From Sphagnum magellanicum (taxonomy: Eukaryota; Streptophyta; Sphagnopsida; Sphagnales; Sphagnaceae), in assembly GCA_021904315.1 (NCBI GenBank), contig CM038919.1, forward strand, positions 22,051,666 to 22,115,665: a stretch of 64,000 bases of DNA, read 5' to 3'. The translations under genes and the position numbers were made by a program. The notes beneath the pieces are model-generated. The model worked only from the letters and a program-made list of their open reading frames with translations. It did no database searches and was not told the DNA's origin. Positions 24,308 to 36,400 of this stretch are shown in pieces. The first letter of the stretch is position 1; the number at the start of each line of letters is the position of its first letter.

Positions 24308-26819
24308 AAACTCACCACATCTGGGGATTCAACTCAGCACTTTGCAATTTTTCGCAAACTTGTGTACTGGATTAATCTACTAGTAATCCAGGTCCTGAAT
24401 CTCTCCATTCAACAGCTGAAAATCCTATTAAAAAAAAAAACCTACTTGTGGAGTTGACAAGTGTTGTCATTTCCAACATGAGAAAAAAGAATTCCAAAAA
24501 AATGAAAATGGAAAAAAGAAGGTGGGTCAATTAACATATGAAATGCTGATCTATTCAAACAGAAGTTAGCTTGTTTCACCTATCATATCAAACCAGAAGG
24601 GGGGCGATAAATCGAATGCTGTGTGAGCTCTTGCTTCAATATTATGGGCCAGCATTTGAGTAGGTGAGCAGAAGTTTTGGTTGCAAACTTGACTGAATGA
24701 ATTTAGATCAAAAGGGGGAATGCTGCAGTCAAGAAACTAGTGAAATCCGAAACTATTTTACTTGACAATTACGTGGTATGGAAAAGGCTGAATCAATAAA
24801 CCATTTCTGTTGGAGGATGCTCCTTCAGTTTTGGTGAGGAGGTCTAGTTGTGGCTTCACCCCTTTGGTGCATGGTGCAGATGCAGTTATCCTTTTAGTTT
24901 ACTAAGCGCAGCTGGAGTTTTTTGAAAAAAAAAGACTCTTATTTTCATGATGATGTTGTTGAGAAAAATAAAAGTCCTCAATGCGGTTTTTGTAATAAAA
25001 GTTCATTATATAATGAACATGGGAGCTCGATTACCTTGATGCTCCCAGAAGTTTATTTGGAAGTTTTGTGCCAGTGAGTCATCCCTTGGGTTTCTTTCAG
25101 ATGGGAGCTTGATTAACTTGATGCTCCACGAATTTTATTTGAAGTTTTTGTGCTTGGGTTCATCCCTAATAGGTTTCATCACTCACAACAAAATTGGATC
25201 AAATTTTGGGGTCTGGATATGGTATTGAATTGTGTCCTCCTTGTGAACTACCTACTACCCATATGGGCACACCTAATGTGAAGAGTTATGTATGGTTGTG
25301 GGTTTCTACATCTTACCTTTGGCTTGAAAAATGCAACATTTGTGGGTGGGTAATACCCAAGGTTGAATGGGAATGTGCACCATGATGTATGGATGGTGGG
25401 TGGACAAGAAACACTTTTCAATTGGGTTTGAGTTCATTAGCTAACCATGGTGAACAACCCACCCCTTGATCTATTTCATAATTGACTATTGTGAGAATCT
25501 TGACAACTTGATTGACTATCAAGTCACAAGTTTATGAAGTAACTTGTTACCTTCATTTTTACAAGAATATTGACTATCAAGTCACAAGTTATAAGAGCAA
25601 CTCCAACATAAGAACGACTCTAGCAATTCCATTGCAAACCACTTGTTACAACTACAATAACATCTAGTTTCAACATATGTGCTTCCCCCTTCCCCACTCA
25701 TAGATATTATAATTTACACTTTATTTTCATTAGTTGGTAATAAAGCAACACATGGACCAATCGTGGTGGTTGATTAATGAGCAATAATCAACTTCTTGTT
25801 GATGATGTCCTAAAAGCATTAACGTCCTACCATGAAAGGCTTCGAAAATCCACACCATCCAATAGCATTTTCACAAAAGAGTTTTTTTTTCACACCATAG
25901 TGGTTAAGCGCTCATCCAAATAGTGGTGTTGGCAACCTTTTTCAACAATTATTGGAGTTGTTCTAAGTAGCTTCATGTGACCATTTTTATTACTTACTTG
26001 CAACTCGAGGTATCACTATCAACTTTCAATGGTCCTATTTTTCCATAATCATATTGCTTCTTGGATGAAAACATCATAACTATTTTTTCAATTAAAATAA
26101 AATTCGTAATACATTCATTTCGAATATTTCATGACAAAAATGACAACATATAAATACTATATTAAAAATGCACAATACTAAAAAATTATTGACAGGTTGT
26201 TCAACTAACATTGGGCTAACATTGTATGGCAAGTCATCTCAATTTTCACAATAATCTCCCAATAGTTAGTAATACCCAGTAATTGGCTCAAGGCCACTAA
26301 TTATTGCAATATAATCTTGAGGCAAGACCAACAAGGCTATTTGTAATAACCAATAGCCTCTTGTCAATTACCTAGTCCATAACCTTTTGAATGTATCTAT
26401 GTATGAAGTAGCACATATTTATTTACCTATGAGACCTATTTTCTACTTAATAGGTTATCAAGATGCAACCTTCCATTAACTCAATTGGAGTTCATCCACA
26501 ACATAGTCATTAGAGGCTTCCATTTGATGGATGGTGCACTAATGGTTGTTGATCCATTCTTACCTAACCTTTTAAGGTGATTCCTACTCAATGACCTTCA
26601 TAAGGGTTTCCTCATTGTATATTACATTTACATGTAATAAATTATATTCATTATATCAACTAAAAAGTTCATTTTACTTCCATACAAGCATTGAAACTTT
26701 GAATATCATTATAATTCTTACATAATGATGTTTCTCAAACCTTTTGAGAATAATTTAAAAGATGGACAAACTTCTAAAATTGAATAACATTTTCCCATCA
26801 ACACATGAAATATGGTTGA
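24308..26819. other. CruP 3' region and intergenic DNA
   Basis: AATAAA-like signals occur near 24796 and 24965. A direct duplication of about 80 bp (GGGAGCTCGATTACCTTGAT and relatives) occupies 25018-25175. A short repeat containing TTGACTATCAAGTCACAAGT occurs near 25513 and 25570. No further gene is supported. Confidence 0.45.
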
Positions 26820-26829
26820 AGGGAGGGTG

Positions 26830-27340
26830 TAAATACATACCTACTTACTTTTTTTAGCCAAGTAGCCTCTTCAACAGGTTTAATAAAACATGTAGTAAAC
26901 AATTTGTTAATATCTTATTTGACAATGGTTGCATAGTTGGGATTTAACCGGTACCTTGCTTGATGAATAGGTGGTATCAATGTGTCCAACTCAATCCAAT
27001 GTTGAGCTACGTCAAGTGGTATTCCTTTCAAATCTTTGTAAATCCAAGAAAAAATGTCCTTAAACTCCTTTACTAATTCAATCAGTTGATGATTGACATC
27101 GGGTTCCAAATTTACACTGATTTTAACTTATTGCAAGTTTTCTTCAGAACCCAAATTGATCTTGGTCAATTGTTCTTCTTTAGTGACAATCCATCCTGTA
27201 ATGCAAAGGTTTTGAACTATGATTCGAGCAAGCATTTCGTTAATCTCCATTTCTTTTACTTCAAGTTGGAAAAACATCTCTGGTAAATGTTGTTGGAAAA
27301 TATCAAGGGGTATAATTATCTTATTAGGTTGTGTAAGCAC
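26830..27340 (-). pseudogene. Reverse transcriptase N-terminal remnant (Ty3/gypsy)
   Basis: Two minus frames (27340-27128 and 27109-26915) carry EFKDIFSWIYKDLKGIPLDV, then IELDTLIPPIHQARYRLNPN and YATIVK. This is the characteristic leader of gypsy reverse transcriptase, before the catalytic palm. The frame continues with stops as DINKLF, then FIKPVEEATWL, to about 26850, where similarity is lost. The catalytic YVDD region is absent, so this is a truncated remnant. Confidence 0.8.
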
Positions 27341-27498
27341 AAATTTAACAAATACATTAGAAAAATATGTGGCTCAAACACAAGTTCAATAGGTTTATTA
27401 ACATGTTCGACTAAATTTAAACCTGTTGATGTAATCAATTTAACAAGTTGGTTTGACCAGATTAATGTAGGAACAGCTATGGTTATTATTGAAAATAG

Positions 27499-27945
27499 TC
27501 ATGGTTCTATAGCAAACATCAAATCCTCTTCTTCATCATATATTCCAAAATGGAAATCATAACAAACTAACATTTTTGGACACTTGGTTGGTGCTCCAAG
27601 TTTCTTAGTAGCAAGTATGGTTTTGATTGTATCGGCTCCTTGTATAGTAATAATGTTACTGCCCCAATCATGAGACATTTTAACATCCTTTAGCCAAGGA
27701 CAACCTAACAACATAAAATAGTTGGAGTCTAACACATTACTTTGAATTATAATGAAAGTCACTACATAAGGAATTCCATGAACAAGAATTTTAAGATCTT
27801 TAATCAAACCTAAGGGTTTTGTAATGGTTTGATCAGCCATATGTAAGTTATGAAGTGCAAGTTTTGGTTTTGACAAACCTAACTATACCCTCAATTTCTC
27901 CATAATAATATTAACTCCAAAACCACCATCTAGAAGCACATCTTC
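27499..27945 (-). pseudogene. Retropepsin-like aspartic protease remnant (Ty3/gypsy)
   Basis: Near 27939-27910 the minus strand reads VLLDGGFGVN, matching the D(S/G)G active-site loop of retroviral-type proteases. A stop follows after EKLRV. The frame 27876-27499 continues with LIKDLKILVHGIPYVVTF and MLLGCPWLKDVKMSHDWG, the usual C-terminal half. In intact relatives this processes the Gag-Pol polyprotein. Here at least one stop separates the active site from the rest. Confidence 0.75.
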
Positions 27946-28440
27946 AATGAAGTTCTTCCCTACTTGAACCTATATTATTGCCATTTGATGATCAATGGCA
28001 ACTAATGTAATTGTCGATTTTGGTAAAGTAGGTTTTGATGGTACCGGGTTAAAAATGTAACATTTGATATCAGGGATCACCCGCAATAGTTGTCCCAAGT
28101 TCAATGTATATTTGGTTTCTAAGACTTGTTTATTAATATCTTTTAGAATTTCTTCTAACATCTTTTTTGTAATAACCTATTTTAAAATGAAAAATTGTTA
28201 ATTCACTTCATAAGTTTGATTGCTTATAGCTAGTTGAGTCGTGGTTGAATTATCAGGCAATTTAACCCAATTATTTTACAATGAACCTTCATTGATAGTA
28301 GCAAGTTGTTTTTCAACCCCACTATGTTGTAGTTGTCTAACAATTTCAATGAAAAAATCTCGTAAACACTCTTCTTGTTGCCATTCTTTAGCCCCTTTAG
28401 TTTTAACTAGCTCCCTTTCCTTGAACACTTGTTGTTTTGA

Positions 28441-30760
28441 TTATCGACTATGAGTGGTAATAATAGCTACTACATCAACTAGCACATTGTCAATTTTAAA
28501 CGATTTATGTGTTGTTGTGGCATTCGAACTAATATGTTTAATTCTGAACATGTTTTGTACTTCAATTTTTTTGGGGCATTCTTCATATCTATGTTCTATG
28601 TTAGAACAAATTATATAATGATAACGAGCAAGTAATTTTCTTGATTTAACAAGTTGGGTTTTTGTTCCTACTATAGGTTTTGTAAACTTAATTTTAACAA
28701 TTAGCACAACTAGTATTTCTCTTTTCCTATTATGACAAGTTACCACTAAGTGACCGGTTTCACCACAATTGGTATAGGTTAATGTTGATTTAACTGTAAC
28801 AATTAGTACTACATGTTTAACTACTACATTAACCTTTAGTGTAGTTAGTAGAACATTGTAACTCAAACTAACAAGTCCACTTTCCTCACATACTATAGCA
28901 ACTTCTTTGTGTTCAATTAAAGTATTTCTCTTCATACTTGCAGTTGCTAATTTTAGGTAAAAATAAACCTACAATGAAAAAAGTGGTGAAAAAAACATTT
29001 GTTGCTGTAACTTGTAGACAATTAACTAATTTCAACAAGTGTTCATAGTAAACCTCAACACTTTCGACAGTTTTTTGTTGTATGTTACGCAATTGCATGT
29101 AGACCTCCTCATTGTTCTTTATAGTTATGAATCGCTTGCAAAATGCTTGCTCCAACTCTTCAAAAATGCAATTTGGATGGTCTTGAACGTAGTTTTCATC
29201 CCATTTAAAGATATTATCCTTGAAAGTAAAACCAAACAAGTTGATGATGTCAACTTCAACTATTTCACCATTAATTTTAATAGCCTTCTTGAATACTCTA
29301 ATGTGAGCATTTGGATCAATATCTTTGACATAAGTTGGGTATTATAGCTTCTTGTATGGCAGCTTGGTGGCTGGTTTTAAAAATGTTGCATAATAGGTGG
29401 TTGATACCATGGTGGTATTAACGTACGCAAATTAGGTGATGGCCATCCAAAAGATCCAATAGGTGGATTGAAGGGTGGCTCTCTTGACGAATTTCCTCCC
29501 AGTGAACTTTTTTAAAGTGAATTTCCAAGTTGTCCACCATCTGGTGGTTGGTGATCAAAACCTTTGGGTATATGAATTGGTAACTAGTAGTAATTTGTAC
29601 AGTGGTTGGCACTGTGTAATAATAGGTTACTAATTAGGTTGTCTATCCTTGCTAATCACTAGTTGAACCATTGTAGGAAATTGATTGCCAATAGAGTATG
29701 GTATATATGTTGGTGGTATAATAGGTGTTTAGGTACTGGGTACACATTCCTAAGTACATAACCTGTATAATTCTTAAAAATTGAAGAATCAAATCCTTTT
29801 GTTTTAATTATATTTGCTCGATACAAACTAGGATCTAAAGGCACAAAAGGGGGTATGACATTATACGACATTGGGTATGTTGAAGTAGGTAGCATATTGG
29901 TTTTACTCGGTACAATTGGTGTAATAGGTTGTCACTAGATTCTTTGATAATTAATAAATATTGTTGTATGAACTATACTAGGATTCATGGCTTGAGTTTT
30001 TAATATAGACACATTAGGTACTATTATTGTAGTGGTTGGAAGAACAGGTTGATGAACATTCATCACCTCCTCCTTAAGTAACTGCCTTAATCTATCATCA
30101 ATAAATGGGCAGTAATTGAACAGGTGCCCCATTTGATAACAAAATGAACATGTTACAATTCCAACACCTTGGTTTCCTATTAAAATTGGTATGTGATGTG
30201 GAACTTGTGATCTTTCATTTGGACCAGATATTGATCTTGCTAACTAGGTGCCTTATGGATAAATAATTCCTTGTCGAACAACTATGGGTTTTGCTTTGGG
30301 TTCAACAAGTTTTACATGTGGTATAGAAATGGATTGATTACACGGTCTTCAGTCGACATGATGAAGCTGCTCCAACCTGTTGAGTAGGTGAAGTTATTCC
30401 ATCTCCGAATTAGTGGGTACCAAATGAATGTTGGTATGTGATGGTTGGTTTTGAAAACCAACAAATGTTGTAATTGGTGTAGATGCACAAGTTCTGGGTA
30501 GATTATAACTTGGGGTTGCAGATCGCCATGGTTGTTGAATAGATACAACCTCACTTAATAGCTGAACAAGTTCATGATTGTCATCATTAAGAACATTCAC
30601 CACCTTCGATTGGGTTATTGTTTGTAGTGTTTGTTGATGAGTGGTTGAGAGCACTATTAGGTCTTTCTGCACAATTAGTTTTGCTACATTTTGATGTTTA
30701 TTCATTACTTTTCCCCCTTTATGTTGCATCCATGTTTGGTGCATTCATAGGTTCATCTCC
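28441..30760 (-). pseudogene. Gag-like region with CCHC zinc knuckles (Ty3/gypsy)
   Basis: Several broken minus frames are present. An upstream frame (30744-30394) is Gln/Asn-rich. A knuckle of CX2CX4HX4C form (CSFCYQMGHLFNYC) lies at 30150-30109, followed by PFIDDRLRQLL. A Pro/Thr/Tyr-rich linker spans 30100-29400. The capsid-like gag core is 29239-28913, with FEELEQAFCKRF and QLRNIQQKTVESVEVYYEHL. After that, 28935-28441 holds a damaged knuckle in which the first Cys is Tyr (YTNCGETGHLVVTC, 28776-28735), and a further CSNIEHRYEECPK. The knuckle before the gag core is unusual, since most gag proteins have it after. Gag packages element RNA. This copy is not functional. Confidence 0.75.
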
Positions 30761-31210
30761 CATAGGTTGCAGTTGTTGTTCATATTGTTCTTGTGCATGT
30801 TTCTAAATAGGTTGATGTCTGACCTATTCTAACTATTTTCTAAAACTTTTAATAATTACTCTTGACATTTTATGAAATCAATAGGTTCTAAGAAAGCCCT
30901 TGCATTATTTTTGAACTATTTATTTATTTATTTATTTATTTAGAACGACCCCTCCTAGCAGTCAAAAGTTTGTATAAAACTTCTTTTACAGATTGGGCAC
31001 TTATCTATCTTTAAAAACTCTACACTAACCTCACCCTATTCCTAAGGTTTCCAGACTAAATCAAGATCAGAAACTTGAATCCTAAAATATACACAAAATA
31101 AACAAACATGTGATAAATTAGAATTTGAAGCATGATCATTTTTCAAACTTGATTTATTAAACTATTAAATTTAATCAAAAATTCTAAGCGTGATTGCTTT
31201 TAAATTTTAA

Positions 31211-31228
31211 TCCACTCCGTGGTTGCCA
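31211..31228 (-). other. Candidate primer-binding site of the Ty3 element
   Basis: On the minus strand TGGCAACCACGGAGTGGA starts two bases after a sequence ending in TTAACA, i.e. a CA-ended LTR, then TT, then TGGC. That spacing is typical of LTR retrotransposons. The matching tRNA was not identified. Confidence 0.5.
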
Positions 31229-31230
31229 AA

Positions 31231-32000
31231 TGTTAATGGGGTTTTTTCTATTCCCATTAAGGTTAATTCTCTTCTAGAGTTTTTAACAATAGGTCCCTAA
31301 AGCAACAATAGGTACATATAACACACAAAATAAAACTTAAGCTACTACAAATCCTAAACTAACATATACACATATTGTTCAAACTTGAGGGAAATAGGCT
31401 GAAATAAAAATAATCTACATTCCATAATTGAAAAGTGAGACACATAATCATGAATGAAATTCAAAAGTCCTTCATTAGATTTGTCCTCCTAGTCTTATAC
31501 TAGCCAATTCAAAGTACAATAATCATAATTAATGATTATAAACAGCCATTAGCCAGTATCTAAATTAACAATCCAAAATTTCAAAAAAATACACCCTGCC
31601 CAACTACCTATCCAACTACCAATTCTATCAAGTTTAGGTTTTACCAATTATTTGTTGACTAACATGTCAACCTATCTTCTTAACCTAGTCATTACCTACC
31701 AAATTTAGTTAATTTGTTAGGTTAATACTACAAGTTAGGTTAAATAATAGGTTATGACACTTGTTAAGTTCAACAACTTGCTTATATTATCAACTTGTTA
31801 CCAAATCTAGGTAACATAATGCATTTACATAAATATCATATGAAAATCCATCCTTGAGTATTTGACATCCAAAGTCTTATGAACTTTCTCATGCATTTGC
31901 CTATGTGAGTATGAACTTTGATTATATGTGATGTTAATATTATGAGGTGAAGTTAGTTGGGATTGAAATTGTTGGGTCTATGTCATTTGATAACACATGG
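31231..32000 (-). mobile_element. Probable 5' LTR of the Ty3 element, outer edge uncertain
   Basis: The inner edge is placed at 31231 (TGTTAATGGGG on the plus strand), next to the primer-binding-site candidate. No second LTR was found to define the length, so the outer edge is a guess. The interval is AT-rich and has no open frame of interest. Confidence 0.35.
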
Positions 32001-32713
32001 GATGTAAAGCTTTCGGCTTAACACAATGTTATGTGAAAAATTGCTAATGATAACTATTAGGTTCTTGTGTTTGTCACAAAACAATCACAAGTAGCCAAAA
32101 CATCACAAGTGCCACTTGTTGTAGACATGGGAATAACTTCATAATAAAGACAAATCCACCACCCATGCCAAGTATGTGGGCCTTTATGAATGTCTATGAC
32201 ATTCAAAATGTTGGGCAAGTTATCCCCACCCATAAGCATGAAATCTTGTAAAAGGATGATTTATGAAATGCCACCACATGGGCCAATAATTATGACCAAC
32301 CAATCAAAGCCAATCATTTAAAAAAGTGGTCCTTCTAGAGAACATTGTCTTTTATGAATATTTGCAAGTTCGCACTCAATTTCACTTTATTTAAAACTTA
32401 AACTTCATCCAAAGCATTGTTTATAGACCATTATATTAATGTTGGTGGACATGTTCCATAATCATCATGAACATAGAACATGACATAAGCTTAAAATACA
32501 TCTATTAGAGCATCTTTGTTGCATTGTTCCAAAATGACCTATAGGGCAAAATTTGGATGACTATTATTGTTTGAAAAATCACATTGCATTACAATAATTC
32601 AAATTATCTAGTGTGATTATATCGCAATTTGATGTAATGATCAAATTTGATTATGTATTTCACAATTTTGATTAACTATCAAGATTATTATAATTGATTT
32701 TGATTCTTTTGCA
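32000..32713. other. Intergenic, no supported gene
   Basis: AT-rich DNA with short frames only. Confidence 0.4.
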
Positions 32714-33015
32714 CAAAATGTAAATTAGAACCACAAACCATTTTGCATTATCACCCAAAAAGGTACAACCCTAACCCTAGACCCCAAATCTACCCCCAAC
32801 AAAAATCCTCAAATCTTCATATCTTCATATATGTTGGATTTGAAATTTTATCACTTTGCACAAATGTAAACTAGATAGAATGTAAACCATTTTACAATAA
32901 TTGCACCCAAAAAAAAAAAAACCCTAAAACCCAAAACCCTAATTTACCCCCAAAAAATCCCCAAATCTTCAAATCTTCACATTTGTTGGATTTTGGAGTA
33001 TTATTTTGCACAAAA
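32714..33015. repeat. Tandem duplication of about 148 bp upstream of the mannosidase gene
   Basis: CAAAATGTAAATTAGA (32714) and CAAATGTAAACTAGA (32861) start two copies. Each continues with AACCATTTT, ACCC runs, CCCAAATCTTC, TGTTGGATTT and TTTTGCA. A third start appears at 33011. The CCCTAAC/CCCTAAAA stretches inside resemble telo-box motifs. Confidence 0.75.
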
Positions 33016-33447
33016 TGTTGTCCAGAATCCTGATTCTTCTTCTTCTTTCTTTTTGTTTTTTGAGCGGGCAGAGTTCGGGCATCCCTCTTCTTCTTCTTCT
33101 TCTGTTGTTTTAATTTTCAGTGGGCAGAGTTCGGGCAGCACTGGCAAGAAGAGGATGATGAAGAAGAAGAGTATTGTCGCGATCTTGTTTGCAAGATTCA
33201 TTTATTTTCGTGTATATTATGATCATATGTGCAAGATTTCGTGAAGGAAACCATGAACAGCAAAATGGGTACTGTTGAAGAAAAACAGTTCAACAAGAAC
33301 ACAATAATAATTCTTTTATACAAGTAGAAACAAGTCTCTCTGTCTGGCGGAGGAGGAGATTTGTAAACGAACTTGGGAAGAAGAAGAGTTTTGCAAAGGA
33401 AATTTGAGGGAGGAAAGAAAGAAAGAGATTCAGTACCCATCAGTCTG

Positions 33448-36400
33448 ATGATGAAGAGGGGAGAGACGAATCATCAGCATCATCATCACCATGTGATCAA
33501 TCCCTCCTTCTTGTGTTTTTGGTTGTTGTTCATGTTGGGATGGATCAGCAGGAGCAGCAACAGCATTCGGTGTAATGCTCAAGAGGAGGAGGAGAAGTTC
33601 AGATTTGGTGCCAGAGTTTACAACACCAGTTCAGTTGCTGTGAGTGGGAAATTGAATGTGCACTTGGTGCCTCATACCCACGACGATGTGGGTTGGCTCA
33701 AGACTGTGGATCAGTACTTCATTGGTTCCAATAACAGCATTCAGGTCTCATCATTGCCTTGCTTGCTTGCCTGCCTGCTTGCCTGCTTGATTGCTGGATT
33801 GATCCATTTTGGGAGGTGAAGCTGCTGCTCTTGAAGAAGCTCTTGAAGCTGCTCTCGTAGTGTTAGGGATCATGGTTTTGCTGGATTTTATTTTTTCCGT
33901 CTCTGGTTATTTTTTGCTTCTTGTGTTTTTGGCTGTGAAGAAGTTGGAAAAACTGTCATCAATTTGTCAAATTGGGCAAATGGGTCATGGGATTTGTGTC
34001 ATAAATGTTGCATTTTAGGTGAAGCTCCTGAAGCTCTTGAAGTTTTAGGGATCATGATTTTGTGAGTTTTTGTTTTGTTTTTCCATCTCTGTTTTTTTTT
34101 TTTTTTTTGGCTTCTTGTGATTTTGCTGTGAAGAAGTCAGAAAAACTGTCATCAATTTGTCAATTTGGGCAAATGGGTCATGGGATTTGTGTCATAATGT
34201 TGCATTGCTAAGACCCAAAAGCCAGTGGTAATTCATTTTCTTGCATGTTGAAGTTCATGGGGGAATGAATTGTTCAGGTGGGTTGGTTGTTGTTGCAAAT
34301 CGGAGTAATTCTAAGATTTTTTTTGCCCCCATCTGACATGAACTCACTCTGCATTTGAGATTGCTATGAATCTACCTGCAAGACTTTGGGATTGGATTTG
34401 TCAAAAACTCCGGGATCCTATTGAGTTGTGAAACAATTGGGTTGGAGTTTTTGTTGCTACTTTTTTAGGTTTAGAAGTTTGATTTCTTTCTTTTGCATGT
34501 GTGTGCCTGAGGAGTAGTCTTTATCTGTTGTTCTCTTGAAGGAGAACAGATGATGATCCTGCACAAATGGGAAAAAGGAAAGTAGCCAGGTTGGTTATAG
34601 AAAAGCCAAGACAGATGAGTGTGACATTAAGACAGAAGTTGGATTTGAGTTTGCACTATTGGGTGCATTTTTCGTGCCAAGAAAGAATATCAAGATGGAC
34701 TTCACAAGAAATTCATGACAAGTCTTCACATTTGTTGATGTCATTGTTGCCCACAGAGTTGAGTACCTATGATGGATGACAAGGAAGGAATGGTGGCAAT
34801 ATTGGGTGTAGGTTGCAGCAGTGCAGTATGTATTGGATTCGGTTGTGGCAGCTCTGCAGGAGGATCGGAACCGCAAGTTTATTTATGTGGAGCAGGTTTT
34901 TTCATATACCCTGAGCTCACTCACTCACTCCATCCTTCATGCTGTGCTTTAGGTTTTCTAAAATACCTAGTTTCTTTATTTGGAGGAACCTAAGTAGTAA
35001 GATTTTTTCTAGTGATTTTATTATGTGTGTAGAAAAATCAGGAGGGGGACAAGAGCACTATTTCCTTTATACAGAAACTAACTTGTATTAGTAATAACTT
35101 GGAGTTGGGTGGGAGTTGGTGGCACTTGCCAGGCCTTTTTCCAGCGATGGTGGAGAGAACAGACTCCAAGGAAACAAAAGATTGTGCAGAAGCTTGTGAA
35201 AAGGGGGCAGTTGGAGTTCATGTAAAATCCAAGAATTTGCATCCAATATCTGCTGGATCCAATTTTGCATTAGGGCTCAAGTGCTTCATTGATTGATTGA
35301 TTGAGGAGTGAGAGACACTAAACAAACAAATTTCTCCTGATTTGGTCTCCTGATGAGGTATGGGATTGTGGATGATTTTGCAGCAATGGTGGATACTCTA
35401 TGCATGATGAGGCTGCCACTCACTATGTTGACATGATTGACCAGACAACACTTGGGCACCGCTATATCAAGCAACAGTTTGATGTCACCCCCCGCATCGG
35501 TTGGCAAATTGATCCTTTTGGTCACTCTGCTGTTCAAGCCTACCTCCTCGGTGCCGAGGTTGACTACTTACAGCCTCAGTGCCTCGTCCCAGTTGACCAA
35601 TTTTGTAGAAAACTTTTGTATTTTTGGGGAAATTTTTGGTTTTCTTTTTGTTTTGAAGATGCTGCTGCAGAACCACTCTGCATAGTCCAAATTTTGTAAA
35701 ATGGATTGGGTGCCAATCTGGTGCTTGTGCTGCAGTTGGGTTTTGATGCCTTCTTCTTTGCAAGAGCTGACTATCAAGATCTGCAAAAACGTCGCAAAGA
35801 TCAGACCATGGAGGTGATATGGCAGGGCTCCAAATCTCTTGGGTCATCTGCACAGGTACTACAAACTGTCTCAAAATTTGCATCCCAAAATTTTGCAGTT
35901 GCAGATCAGATGTTGCTGATGATCTGAGTTGCTGTTTTTTGCATTGTGTTTTGGAGTGTAAAGAAAGTCCAGAATGAATTAATACATGTTATTTTGGGCA
36001 GATCTTTGCTGGGGTTCTGTCACATCATTATGAGCCACCTTCTGCCTTCAACTTTGACATTGACTCCACAAATCCTCCTTTCCAGGTGAACTGTGGTTCC
36101 AGTTAGTAAAATACCAAACCAGAACCAGGTCTGATTTTTGGAACTGGTTTTAGAATCAGAATTTATTTGGGGATGATGCTTATATACTGCAGCGATGTCA
36201 TGTAATTTGCAAACTTTTTGTCGGAAAGAATCCTGACTGCTTGCTGTTGGGTACAATATGCAGGATGACCCACGTCTCAGTGACTACAATGTACCCGAGT
36301 TGGTTGATCTCTTTGTTGAGTATGTTCAAAACCAGGTACATAATGCTGCATTTACACAAACATCAGATTCAGGTTTGTGTAAATGCAACTCTCCATTTAG

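Larger units (their letters stand above)
26820..31260 (-). mobile_element. Decayed, 3'-truncated Ty3/gypsy LTR retrotransposon
   Basis: Read on the minus strand from 31260 to 26820, the order is LTR end, primer-binding-site candidate, gag-like region with zinc knuckles, aspartic protease, and the first part of reverse transcriptase. Protein similarity then stops. RNase H, integrase and the downstream LTR were not found. Multiple stops and frameshifts mean it cannot encode its own proteins. It occupies the intergenic space between the two intact genes and is oriented against both. Confidence 0.85.

Noticed and set aside
33373..33447. In-frame upstream extension of the mannosidase
   Set aside because: The extension opens with TTG, not ATG. 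The first ATG in frame is 33448, which also places the hydrophobic signal core at a normal distance.
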